This document shows positions 56,204 to 63,517 of a stretch of 64,000 bases of DNA, in pieces (position 1 is the first letter of the stretch; every line of letters starts with the position of its first letter). The stretch spans positions 2,356,001-2,420,000 of the forward strand of contig NZ_CP036346.1 of NCBI RefSeq assembly GCF_014131695.1, read 5' to 3'. A program made the position numbers and the translations under genes. The notes under the pieces were generated by a model that made no database searches, was not told the origin of the DNA, and saw nothing but the letters and a program-made list of their open reading frames with translations. The stretch comes from Thomasclavelia ramosa DSM 1402. Lineage in GTDB: Bacteria > Bacillota_I > Bacilli_A > Erysipelotrichales > Coprobacillaceae.

Positions 56204-57679
56204 TTATAAGTTAAGCGTTTTAGTTTTAATTTGATCACAAAAATATTTATCATGTTCAACAAATAATACTGTCGGTTTAAATATTAGCAATAATTCCTGA
56301 ACCTGCATTCGCGTAAAAATATCTAAATAATTTAATGGTTCATCTAAAATAAATAAATGAGCTTCTTGGCATAACACTCCCGCTAACATTACTTTTTTCT
56401 TTTGACCTTTACTATAAGTACTAATCTCCTGAGTAAATAGTTCGCGAGAAAAATCTAATTTTCTTAAAATAGCTTTAAACAAACTTAAATCAATATCAAG
56501 ACTATTTGCATAATCATCCAGCTTTCCTTTTAAATGACTATCATCTTGACTTAGATACGCTATTTTTAGATTATTTCCAATATTTACCTTTCCTTGATAA
56601 TTATTACTTTCTTTCATAATAATTTTAATTATACTTGTCTTCCCTGAACCATTTTTTCCAGCAAGATTAAGTCGATCTCCCTGATTAATATCAAAACTTA
56701 AATTTTCAACAATAATATGTTTATCATAACTAATCGTAACATGATTAAAATAACATAGTTGCTGTTTTGAGTATTCAAGTGGAAAGATCTTTAATTTTTC
56801 GATTGTTTCAATATTTTTTAATAAATCACTTTTTTCTTCGATTGCTTTACTTTGACGTCGTTCAATATTTTTAGAGCGTTGCATCATTTTAGCTGCTTTA
56901 TGACCAACATAACCTTTATCTGGTTTTAAACCAGCAACCTTTACACTTTTAGTAGCTTCCACTTTATTTGACCAATCTTCATTTTGACGAGCTGCCTTTT
57001 TCAAACGCCCAATATCTTTTTTTAACTGCTCATTCTTTTCTATTTCCCTCTTATCATTATTCATTTTCAAATCATACCAAAGGGAAAAATTCCCTTTTAT
57101 CACTTCGATACTATTACGATTTATAGCTAAGACATGATCTATACAACGATCTAAAAAATCACGATCATGGCTTACCAATATAAAACTTTTCTTTCGTTTC
57201 AAATATTTACTTAGTAAAAGTCGACCGTGATAATCCAAATGATTTGTTGGTTCATCAATTAAAATAAAATCATGAGGCTTGCAAAAAAGAATGGCCAATA
57301 ATACTTTAGTTTGTTGTCCTTTTGATAAGGTAGCGAAATTTTGTTCTAAAACCTCATTTTCCACATCAAGTAATGATAATTCTCTTTGTACTTCCCATAA
57401 TTCAAATTCACCAAGAATATTCTCAACAATTTTTAAAGTCCTAATATTTTCATTTTCAATATGATACGGAAAATAGTCAAAGATATAATTAGGGGTAATA
57501 TAGCCCCGATATTCATATTTAGACATCAATAATTCTAACAACGTAGTCTTCCCTTTACCATTTCGACCAATCAATCCAAGTTTCCAATTTGTATCAATTT
57601 GAAAACTAACATTATCAAATACCTTTTCAATCTGATTATCATATTTAAACGATAAATTCTTTACGTCTAATAAACCCAT
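56204..57679 (-). CDS. ABC-F ribosomal protection protein, Lsa-like
   Basis: The 491-residue protein has two ABC domains and no membrane helices, the ABC-F layout. Walker A motifs GRNGKGKTTLL and GKNGSGKTSIIK, signatures LSKGQQTKVLLA and YSKGQKKKVMLA, and Walker B LIDEPTNHLD and LDEPLNYLD are visible; a basic linker (KKAARQNEDWSNKVEATK) lies between. FQIDTNWKLGLIGRNGKGKT is very close to the opening of Lsa(A), which protects ribosomes from lincosamides, pleuromutilins and streptogramin A. Start at 57679 after AGGAGG. The long leader with a tiny ORF suggests drug-induced attenuation. Confidence 0.88.
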   Translation of the reverse strand: MGLLDVKNLSFKYDNQIEKVFDNVSFQIDTNWKLGLIGRNGKGKTTLLELLMSKYEYRGYITPNYIFDYFPYHIENENIRTLKIVENILGEFELWEVQRELSLLDVENEVLEQNFATLSKGQQTKVLLAILFCKPHDFILIDEPTNHLDYHGRLLLSKYLKRKKSFILVSHDRDFLDRCIDHVLAINRNSIEVIKGNFSLWYDLKMNNDKREIEKNEQLKKDIGRLKKAARQNEDWSNKVEATKSVKVAGLKPDKGYVGHKAAKMMQRSKNIERRQSKAIEEKSDLLKNIETIEKLKIFPLEYSKQQLCYFNHVTISYDKHIIVENLSFDINQGDRLNLAGKNGSGKTSIIKIIMKESNNYQGKVNIGNNLKIAYLSQDDSHLKGKLDDYANSLDIDLSLFKAILRKLDFSRELFTQEISTYSKGQKKKVMLAGVLCQEAHLFILDEPLNYLDIFTRMQVQELLLIFKPTVLFVEHDKYFCDQIKTKTLNL

Positions 57680-57699
57680 TTCCACTCCTCCTAACAATA

Positions 57700-57821
57700 T
57701 AAAAAGCTACAAGAAAATATACACTCGTAGCTTAAATAGAATCTTAGAATCGGATTTAGTTAAAAGGATATATTTTCTCGCGCACAAAAACAGTAACTCA
57801 AAGTATACTGTTATTAAATTT
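57700..57821 (-). promoter_or_regulatory. Attenuator leader of the ABC-F gene
   Basis: The minus-strand leader has a hairpin AACAGTA / TACTGTT with T run (57785-57813) and a second terminator AAGCTAC / GTAGCTT with T5 (57700-57733) just before the gene. GAAAATATA and TATATTTTC (57770-57778 and 57713-57721) can pair instead, an anti-terminator form that involves the loop of the second terminator. Together with the tiny ORF at 57821 this fits ribosome-mediated attenuation. Confidence 0.75.
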
Positions 57822-57841
57822 TAGCAAGAAAATTTATACAT
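57821..57841 (-). CDS. Six-codon leader peptide (MYKFSC) of the ABC-F gene
   Basis: An ATG at 57841 follows GAGGTGGAAGG and encodes only MYKFSC before TAA. It lies early in the ABC-F leader, before the two hairpins, as in known drug-responsive leaders in which a stalled ribosome changes the fold. Confidence 0.6.
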   Translation of the reverse strand: MYKFSC

Positions 57842-57863
57842 CCTTCCACCTCGTTTCTATATA

Positions 57864-57891
57864 ATCATATCAAATTTATTTAATAATACAA
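57864..57891 (-). promoter_or_regulatory. Promoter of the ABC-F transcript
   Basis: TTGTAT (57886-57891) and TATGAT (57864-57869) on the minus strand, 16 bases apart, upstream of the tiny ORF. Confidence 0.55.
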
Positions 57892-57896
57892 GGCTT

Positions 57897-58247
57897 TTAT
57901 TGATACTTACTATCAATCATATCAATAAAACATTCTAAAGCACCAATCTCATCATTAAAATAATATAAACTTAAGATATCTTGTTTTGAATAATGATTTT
58001 TAATGAATCGATAAAAAACATCCCGCTTGTATGGAGGTAATAAATTTATATCCAAATGCTGCTCATCAACAAATTTTTCTACTTGTTCCATCATTAAATC
58101 ATATTCATCAATCAAACAATCCTGCCCATAATTTCGTGCCATGTATTCAGCATAACCTAAAAATAGTTGTTTAAACCTTTCACCATCAATATTTTTAATA
58201 TATTCCTTTAAACACATGACCAATAATTGTATATCTTTTTCTGACAT
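57897..58247 (-). CDS. Hypothetical helical protein
   Basis: A 116-residue acidic, mostly helical protein (MSEKDIQLLVMCLKEYIK, LLPPYKRDVFYRFIK). I do not recognise the family. It lies downstream of the ROK gene on the same strand, but a terminator at 58271 separates them. The frame is complete; no strong Shine-Dalgarno is evident (GGTGATAAG). Confidence 0.55.
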   Translation of the reverse strand: MSEKDIQLLVMCLKEYIKNIDGERFKQLFLGYAEYMARNYGQDCLIDEYDLMMEQVEKFVDEQHLDINLLPPYKRDVFYRFIKNHYSKQDILSLYYFNDEIGALECFIDMIDSKYQ

Positions 58248-58270
58248 CTTATCACCAATTAAATTATTAA

Positions 58271-58300
58271 CAAGAAAAGCATCTTTTATTATAGATGCTT
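58271..58300 (-). terminator. Terminator of the EIIB-like/ROK operon
   Basis: Stem AAGCATCT / AGATGCTT then TTTCTTG on the minus strand, overlapping the ROK stop. Confidence 0.75.
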
Positions 58301-59309
58301 AAATAATCGATTGTTTTTTTATGACAAGATTTGTTTTTAAAGAATCTTTACAAATCAGTTGTAAACCAATTAAAATATACTCACTTAAATTAGTTACTTT
58401 TTTTATCTTAGGAAGATATTTAGCCGGAACCATCTGTTTCAATGTTTCATCTAAATCACTAGCACGCTCAAGATTAGTACAACTAATAGCTACGATTTCG
58501 GGATTTACGATCGCGGTTAAACAAATTACAATCTTACTCAACAATTCAATCGTTCCGTGGGGAGACTGAAGCAATTTCAATTGATCATCTTGACTCAAGG
58601 GTAAATATTGTATCTCACCAGCACAATTAGTTTTACCTGTTACAAGTTGACCGTTAATTACTGTTCCAACACCACCATACCCTTCACCTGGTTGAAATAA
58701 CAGACAGACATTTTCATAATTTTTTTCTGCTAGATAAAAACCAATTACTGCTGTATTTACATCATTACCCAATATGATCACTTGACTATATTTATTGGTT
58801 AGTAATGAATATAAATCAATATCATTAAAATTTGTTAATCCAGTTGAAGTAACTCGCCCATCATTAATAATCCCTGGCATACTTATTCCAATAACTTTTA
58901 TATTATCAAACTTAGCTAAAACGATGTTAATAATATCATAAATATCATTAACTTTAACTTCCTTTTTGATTACTTCATCACTAAAAACTATTTCATCTGC
59001 CAGATTATAAACCCGATAAATCAAGTGTACCCGCCGGTATTCTTTATTAACCGAAATCGTTAGCATCCGAGAATAATCGCTATTCAAAGAATAAACAACA
59101 CTCTTTCTTCCTCCCGTCGATTCTAACTCACCATCTTTTAATACTTCATTACTTGCCAGCAATTCCTTTAAAATATTTGTAATTGTAGCTAAACTTAGCC
59201 CAGTCGCTAAAGCTAATTGATTTTTAGTACAAGTTTCTTGCTCCATAAAAATATCCATGACTTTATCCCGATTTATTTGTCGTAGATTTTTAGTATTACT
59301 GATATTCAT
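58299..59309 (-). CDS. ROK-family transcriptional regulator (NagC/XylR type)
   Basis: The 336-residue protein has an N-terminal winged helix (KNQLALATGLSLATITNILK, STGGRKSVVYSL) and a ROK sugar-kinase-like domain (VIGISMPGIINDG, IILGNDVNTAVIGFYL, GEGYGGVGTVINGQLVTG, CAGEIQYLP). The usual zinc-site CxCGxxGC is absent (NCAGEIQY then SPHGTIE), so this member may lack the metal site. It follows the EIIB-like orphan after three bases and probably regulates that operon. Confidence 0.9.
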   Translation of the reverse strand: MNISNTKNLRQINRDKVMDIFMEQETCTKNQLALATGLSLATITNILKELLASNEVLKDGELESTGGRKSVVYSLNSDYSRMLTISVNKEYRRVHLIYRVYNLADEIVFSDEVIKKEVKVNDIYDIINIVLAKFDNIKVIGISMPGIINDGRVTSTGLTNFNDIDLYSLLTNKYSQVIILGNDVNTAVIGFYLAEKNYENVCLLFQPGEGYGGVGTVINGQLVTGKTNCAGEIQYLPLSQDDQLKLLQSPHGTIELLSKIVICLTAIVNPEIVAISCTNLERASDLDETLKQMVPAKYLPKIKKVTNLSEYILIGLQLICKDSLKTNLVIKKQSII

Positions 59310-59312
59310 AGG

Positions 59313-59930
59313 TTATTTTTCCTCCTTGTTTTGATACCAATCATAAATGATTTTTAATGCTCCTGAATAATCATTTGTTGCAAAAATGCGTGTTGGTATC
59401 GTTACTACCTCTTTATCTGGCAAACGTCGCTTAGCTTGTGGCAGCATATAAGCAACTTGCGGTGCAATTAAAATAATATCATAATCATTAGCAATCTCAA
59501 ATAAGCGTGAATATCCTGTTGCAAAAATCTCATATGATAGATTTTCCAATTTTGCCAGCTCTTGCATTTTACTTGCAAATAAAGTTGTTGTCAGACCACC
59601 GCTACAGCATAATAAAACTCTTATTTGCGGCCGATTAGTTGCTTCTAATGCACAATTAATCATTTCTTTAAACAACTCCACTGCATGATTAAAATGTGTT
59701 AATTGAAAATGAAGATAAAAGATTTTTTCCTTTGTTTGACGATCATTTAACTCTTCCTCAAAAATTCCCTTGCCATAATAAATTATTTTCCCAATTACTA
59801 TTTCATTACTGATGATGATCGTATTATTATCATTGTCATCAACTTTGATATTTAAACTATAATGATTGTTTTGCATTAATATCCATTTTAAATAAATCGA
59901 TGCATTGATTCCCTGCAAGAACTCATCCAT
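59313..59930 (-). CDS. Orphan PTS EIIB-like protein with unrecognised N-terminal domain (copy 2)
   Basis: The 205-residue paralogue of the protein at 17785. Its N-terminal domain (1-100) shares IIYYGKGIFEEELN and FYLHFQL with the first copy, and the C-terminal EIIB fold has VLLCCSGGLTTTLFASKM (phospho-cysteine candidate Cys109) and LIAPQVAYMLPQAK. A longer frame to 60005 runs through the promoter and operator and has no start site support; the ATG at 59930 has GGGGAGGTG. No EIIA or EIIC is adjacent; a ROK regulator follows. Confidence 0.8.
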   Translation of the reverse strand: MDEFLQGINASIYLKWILMQNNHYSLNIKVDDNDNNTIIISNEIVIGKIIYYGKGIFEEELNDRQTKEKIFYLHFQLTHFNHAVELFKEMINCALEATNRPQIRVLLCCSGGLTTTLFASKMQELAKLENLSYEIFATGYSRLFEIANDYDIILIAPQVAYMLPQAKRRLPDKEVVTIPTRIFATNDYSGALKIIYDWYQNKEEK

Positions 59931-59948
59931 TATGAGCACCTCCCCTAA

Positions 59949-59971
59949 CTTATGACAAGTATTGTCATAAG
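59949..59971. promoter_or_regulatory. Operator palindrome at the start of the EIIB-like/ROK operon
   Basis: A perfect palindrome with ten-base arms CTTATGACAA / TTGTCATAAG and a three-base centre sits one base after the -10, covering the start site. The ROK protein encoded in the operon is the likely binder. Confidence 0.75.
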
Positions 59972-59972
59972 T

Positions 59973-60001
59973 ATTATAATATATTTTGTATCCGTTTACA
60001 A
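59973..60001 (-). promoter_or_regulatory. Promoter of the EIIB-like/ROK operon
   Basis: TTGTAA (59996-60001), 17-base spacer, TATAAT (59973-59978) on the minus strand. Confidence 0.75.
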
Positions 60002-60026
60002 TCAATCTATTAAGTTAATAAAACAG

Positions 60027-60056
60027 GCACTAATTTTGTTAATAAAACTAGCGCCT
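60027..60056 (-). terminator. Probable terminator of the cyclase operon
   Basis: An imperfect stem GGC-CTA-TTTT / AAAA-TAG-GCC downstream of the MarR pseudogene on the minus strand; the T run is weak. Confidence 0.5.
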
Positions 60057-60069
60057 CTGAACAATACTG

Positions 60070-60514
60070 CTATTTGCTTAATTCTTCAATTTGATGGTTT
60101 AAATAATTATTACAGTTAAAAATTCTTTAACAACTATCATTTTTTGCTCATCTTGTCATTTTAAAAAAGTTATATCACGTTCAATATACTTTTGATGTCG
60201 TGCCTGCTGCTCTAAAAATAAATGTTCTCTGGCAACTGTAAGTTTAAAATATATCTCTTTTTTATTATTATCATTTTGATATGTTGTTATTAAATTATTA
60301 GAAACTAATTTTTTGATAATTTTACTAATTCCCCACGAGTCATTTTTAGGTGTTCTGCTATTTTTGTAATGTTAGGCCCATCAAGAATTCCAATTGCATC
60401 AAGACAATGAATTACTGAATAACCATAACCTTGCAAACTGCTGCTTTGGGTTAGCTTTGATAATATATCTTGTTTTTCGTATAGTTCAGTAAATAAATCG
60501 AGAATCACTTGCAT
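60070..60514 (-). pseudogene. MarR-family regulator with several disabling mutations
   Basis: The intact start (60514; MQVILDLFTELYEKQDILSK, NITKIAEHLKMTRG) is a MarR N-terminus. A frameshift near GGGG at about 60330 must be skipped to read ISKIIKKLVSNNLITTY, the recognition helix and wing. Then KKEIYFKLTVAREHLF, an in-frame TGA after ITFLK, and a further shift before CNNYLNHQIEELSK complete the family fold. With three lesions, loss of function is certain unless the sequence is faulty. It abuts the cyclase gene. Confidence 0.85.
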
Positions 60515-60515
60515 T

Positions 60516-61061
60516 TTAATCTACCTTGGCAACTACCCGACATGGCAAGCCTGTCATTTCACTAAATTTCATCGGATAAGTATTTATAGTAAACTCATTT
60601 TGCATTAATAAACTTTCTAGATTATCTAAATTTTCAACAACAAATGCATTATGATCAGCACAATATTGATCCATCGGCGTATGTTCTTTACCGCGACGAA
60701 TCCCAGCACAATCAATTCCAATAATACTAACTTTCTTATCTAACAATTTTTCAATCAGATTATTTGATAATTGAGGGTGGGCTTGAAAATATTCTTTAGT
60801 ACCATATCCTGCCTTTTCTAAAAATCCTGTATAAAAAATCACAAAATCACCAGATCTAATTTTTTCCAAATCAATCACTTCAATTTCATCAATACCTCGG
60901 ACATCAAAAATAACTCCATTTCTTTCTAAATAAGATAATGGAAACTCTTTGTTCATCACATCAAAATGAGTGCCTAAATGCCCAAAATTAGCTTTACTTT
61001 CATTTCCTTTAGCATCCTGAGTTAGTTTTGGAGTAACTTCTAAAGTTAAATCAATAAACAT
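60516..61061 (-). CDS. Cyclase/kynurenine formamidase-family hydrolase
   Basis: The 181-residue metal-dependent hydrolase has the family core HLGTHFDV and later GIDCAGI with a histidine pair region (EHTPMD, DHNAF). Family members hydrolyse N-formylkynurenine or related amides and esters; the substrate here is unknown. AGGAGGA precedes the ATG. A perfect palindrome that could bind a MarR protein lies just upstream, and the broken MarR gene follows directly. Confidence 0.87.
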   Translation of the reverse strand: MFIDLTLEVTPKLTQDAKGNESKANFGHLGTHFDVMNKEFPLSYLERNGVIFDVRGIDEIEVIDLEKIRSGDFVIFYTGFLEKAGYGTKEYFQAHPQLSNNLIEKLLDKKVSIIGIDCAGIRRGKEHTPMDQYCADHNAFVVENLDNLESLLMQNEFTINTYPMKFSEMTGLPCRVVAKVD

Positions 61062-61076
61062 ATTCTTCCTCCTTAT

Positions 61077-61096
61077 ATTGTTTCTTTGGAAACAAT
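61077..61096. promoter_or_regulatory. MarR-type operator in front of the cyclase gene
   Basis: ATTGTTTC-TTTG-GAAACAAT, a perfect eight-base inverted repeat with a four-base centre, lies 15 bases upstream of the cyclase start. The size and AT-rich arms suit MarR dimers. Confidence 0.6.
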
Positions 61097-61097
61097 T

Positions 61098-61484
61098 CTA
61101 CAGCATATTTACAACCTTTTTGTCATTCTTGATTAGATCACGTTTATTCTTACCATCAAGTACTAATCTAAAAACAACAAACTTACATTCTTTCGTACTA
61201 CGATTAATCAATGTATGAATACTATCTTTAACTAATATTAAATCATTTGGCTGAACTCTTTGCCGCATTCTCTTATCATTATCTAAATAGTGGATTTCTA
61301 TCTCTCCTTCAATAATTAAGATTACTTCCTCGATAGCTTGATGAAAATGCCATACTTGTTCAGTTTGCGGTGGTAAACTGTTTAAGTGAACTTCATACTC
61401 GTCAAACAAATAATAGGCAACATGAGTTCCATCTTTTTTATTTACGATGATTGCATCATCAGGCTTTTTAATTATTAGTCCCAT
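61098..61484 (-). CDS. Cupin-domain protein
   Basis: A 128-residue single-domain cupin. Metal-site motif 1 is seen in QVWHFHQAIEEVILIIEG (two His and a Glu), motif 2 in PNDLILVKDSIHTLIN. Such proteins bind or convert small acids or sugars. It overlaps the GNAT gene by ten bases and precedes the cyclase, so the three probably form one operon. Confidence 0.87.
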   Translation of the reverse strand: MGLIIKKPDDAIIVNKKDGTHVAYYLFDEYEVHLNSLPPQTEQVWHFHQAIEEVILIIEGEIEIHYLDNDKRMRQRVQPNDLILVKDSIHTLINRSTKECKFVVFRLVLDGKNKRDLIKNDKKVVNML

Positions 61485-61927
61485 TGTTTTATCATATACC
61501 TTTCTTTGGTTTTAAATCCTAGTTTTTGATATAGTGCGATTGCATCTTTTGAAGAATTCAAGCAAATCATTCCACATTTACCTTGTCCTTTTGTTAATAA
61601 GTCACTAACAATTCTACTAGCAATACCTTGATGACGATATTTTTCATCTACCCATATATTTGTTAACTGCCCCATAATTCCTGAAGGATTTTCATTTGAT
61701 GGCATTAAGGAATATAAGTATAATGTTCCTGAAGCAGCCAATAATTCATTATCAAATCCTAATAATGTAAAACAGGTACCATTGATAATACCTGTTTTGT
61801 AGAAATCACGAATCTTGTTAATTGTCTGTGGTAAGATTTCCTGATTAGAAAACAGTCTTAAATCACGTGTCCTTAACTCCACTAAAAAATCTAAATCATT
61901 TATATCAGCATAACGAAAATTTAACAT
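61475..61927 (-). CDS. GNAT-family N-acetyltransferase
   Basis: The 150-residue protein has the GNAT fold: RYADINDLDFLVEL at the start, the acetyl-CoA motif KYRHQGIASRIVSDLL (R/QxxG-x-A) near residue 105 and the final ALYQKLGFKTKERYMIK. The target amine is unknown. The frame is open to 61936, but the ATG at 61927 is better placed. It heads the GNAT-cupin-cyclase unit. Confidence 0.9.
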   Translation of the reverse strand: MLNFRYADINDLDFLVELRTRDLRLFSNQEILPQTINKIRDFYKTGIINGTCFTLLGFDNELLAASGTLYLYSLMPSNENPSGIMGQLTNIWVDEKYRHQGIASRIVSDLLTKGQGKCGMICLNSSKDAIALYQKLGFKTKERYMIKQWD

Positions 61928-62000
61928 TATTATCACTCACTTTCACTATTATTCATTATATCATGAAAGCTTTACTTCTGATATTCCTTTAACAATAATC

Positions 62001-62444
62001 TTAATTATCATTTTCTTTTTCTATTTCTTTTATCTTAGCATTATATTTTTTAGCTTCATTTCGATTATAAAAATAAAAACCCGTCCAAATACTTGTAAAG
62101 ATAATAATTGCCATTAATATAAAAGTGATAACATAGCCGATATTGCTAATTGGCATCCATCCCAATTTATATGCTATTAATAAATATCCACCCAGCCCAA
62201 TCGTAAAATGAAAAGCTATTTGTTTTCTTAAACTTAAACTTTCAATTTTATAAACATATGAAGTCGAACCACAACAAACTCCAACTACCATTGCTCCTAC
62301 TGCATGCATGACAAAATTTTCCATCAAAGGTTCTAAAAACGTGCTGCCAATCACTGTATAACCAATTAGATTTATTACTACCAAAAACGTACATCCCCAA
62401 GCAATCCCACCAAAAAAATAACTCACTAAATCTTTAAAGCGCAT
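62001..62444 (-). CDS. DUF3021 membrane protein, partner of LytTR regulator
   Basis: The 147-residue protein has four membrane helices (about 8-28, 40-62, 70-92 and 100-122) and a charged end. DUF3021 proteins nearly always follow a LytTR regulator and act as its membrane inhibitor in LytTR regulatory systems (as HdrM or BrsM do in streptococci). The gene starts three bases after the LytTR gene; GGGGGTG precedes the ATG. Confidence 0.85.
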   Translation of the reverse strand: MRFKDLVSYFFGGIAWGCTFLVVINLIGYTVIGSTFLEPLMENFVMHAVGAMVVGVCCGSTSYVYKIESLSLRKQIAFHFTIGLGGYLLIAYKLGWMPISNIGYVITFILMAIIIFTSIWTGFYFYNRNEAKKYNAKIKEIEKENDN

Positions 62445-62447
62445 TCT

Positions 62448-62891
62448 CTACACCCCCAATCTTTCTTTAAACAGTTTTCGATAACTACGGGTTATGATTT
62501 CTTCAAGACCATTCTTCATAACTATTTCCATCGTTCCATTAAAAGATGCTTCAACATGATTAATACGCTTAATATTGATGATTGCAAATTTTGATATACG
62601 TACAAAATCTTTTCCTAATTGTTCTTGTACTTCATAGAGCGGTTTATTTAAAACATAGCGTTCTTTTTTCAAATCATATAATGCTAATTCTCGCCCTTCA
62701 GTACGAATCAGCTCAATTTTTACTGGATCGATTATATAGATCTTACCATTGTTTTGAGCCGTAAAAATCATTTCTTCACACTCTTTTTCCAAAATTGTAA
62801 TCGCAGCTTGAAGCGATGGTGTCAGCTTAGCTACATTTATCACTGCCCAAGGCTCTTGACAATTAGGATCAATCTTTAATTCAACTTTCAC
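62448..62891 (-). CDS. LytTR DNA-binding regulator
   Basis: The 147-residue protein (start GTG at 62891; a GTG at 62900 is possible but touches the AAGG site) has a small N-terminal part and a LytTR domain from about residue 45: DPVKIELIRTEGRELALY, LYEVQEQLGKDFVRISKFAIINI. No receiver domain is present, as in membrane-inhibited LytTR systems. It is paired with DUF3021. A weak -35 and an upstream inverted repeat suggest self-activation. Confidence 0.88.
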   Translation of the reverse strand: MKVELKIDPNCQEPWAVINVAKLTPSLQAAITILEKECEEMIFTAQNNGKIYIIDPVKIELIRTEGRELALYDLKKERYVLNKPLYEVQEQLGKDFVRISKFAIINIKRINHVEASFNGTMEIVMKNGLEEIITRSYRKLFKERLGV

Positions 62892-62929
62892 GCTTTTCAC
62901 ACCTTTCTTTAATACATCTATTATATCAT

Positions 62930-62983
62930 AATCATTTATTAGCTTCGTGCATTTTACCTTTCTATTTGGTAACTTGAAAGTTA
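62930..62983 (-). promoter_or_regulatory. Promoter region of the LytTR operon with inverted repeat
   Basis: TATAAT (62930-62935) has no good -35. TAACTT-GA-AAGTTA (62970-62983) is a perfect inverted repeat in the activator position upstream, a candidate LytTR site. Confidence 0.5.
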
Positions 62984-63023
62984 ATAACTACATGATAAAC
63001 ATTAATTCTCTGCATATCTATAC

Positions 63024-63053
63024 CATAAAAAAACAGCACCATAAAGTGCTGTT
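63024..63053 (-). terminator. Terminator of the small-peptide operon
   Basis: Stem AACAGCAC / GTGCTGTT followed by TTTTTTTATGG on the minus strand, three bases after the 35-residue gene. Confidence 0.92.
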
Positions 63054-63055
63054 CT

Positions 63056-63163
63056 CTATTCTTGAGCATTGGAGTTATCAAGATATTGGTCATCATATTC
63101 CATAATATGATTTTCATAATCAATTTCATCTTGATCTTTAATTTCTTTATCTCTGCGTTTCAC
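63056..63163 (-). CDS. 35-residue acidic peptide
   Basis: A GTG-started frame behind GAGGTGA at eight bases. The sequence is basic at the start (KRRDKEIK) and strongly acidic afterwards (DEIDYENHIMEYDDQ). It is the second gene of a unit with a 40-residue membrane peptide and is closed by a strong terminator. Family unknown; it could be an antitoxin or immunity peptide, but this is a guess. Confidence 0.7.
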   Translation of the reverse strand: MKRRDKEIKDQDEIDYENHIMEYDDQYLDNSNAQE

Positions 63164-63194
63164 TTAGCAGCTCACCTCATTACTAGTATGCGCA

Positions 63195-63317
63195 TTAAAG
63201 CATAATTAAATCCAACAAATAAGAACTTAAGGTTGCAATCGTAGAACCCATAATTATTATCCCCGTAATAACCGTTAAAATTCCTTTACCACTAAAATTC
63301 ATTTCTTTGTTTTCCAT
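63195..63317 (-). CDS. 40-residue single-pass membrane peptide
   Basis: An ATG-started frame behind GGAGGG at seven bases. A polar start of twelve residues is followed by a long hydrophobic segment (ILTVITGIIIMGSTIATLSS) and a second short one (YLLDLIML). It is the first gene after a promoter covered by two operators of the divergent S24-type repressor. Size and layout are like membrane toxins or small bacteriocins; no family is recognised. Confidence 0.75.
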   Translation of the reverse strand: MENKEMNFSGKGILTVITGIIIMGSTIATLSSYLLDLIML

Positions 63318-63374
63318 AATCTTTCCCTCCATCATTAGTATCTATTTATTCATCTTTTTATATCAATATTTTTT

Positions 63375-63451
63375 AAGTGTCTTTATAAGACACTTTTAAT
63401 ATACATCCATTCCATTATTTTGTCAACAAAAAGTATCTTTTTTCGACACTT
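63375..63451 (-). promoter_or_regulatory. Repressed promoter with two operators for the small-peptide operon
   Basis: TTGACA (63421-63426) and TATATT (63398-63403) on the minus strand, 17 bases apart. Operator 1 (63375-63395; AAGTGTC-N7-GACACTT, perfect) lies at the start site and operator 2 (63431-63451; AAGTATC-N7-GACACTT) just upstream of the -35. Confidence 0.85.
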
Positions 63452-63465
63452 TTGTTAATTAATGA

Positions 63466-63505
63466 TTGCACAACTAGTTATTTAATAGTAAAATTAAGAC
63501 ACAAG
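63466..63505 (+). promoter_or_regulatory. Promoter of the S24 repressor with a half-operator
   Basis: TTGCAC (63466-63471), 17-base spacer, TAAAAT (63489-63494); AAGACAC, one operator half, lies at the start site, hinting at autoregulation. Confidence 0.7.
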
Positions 63506-63517
63506 GAGTGAATACAA

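Noticed and set aside
59931-60005. Longer N-terminus for the second EIIB-like protein
   Set aside because: The extension would translate the -10 box and a perfect operator palindrome and has no ribosome site; ATG at 59930 has GGGGAGGTG.
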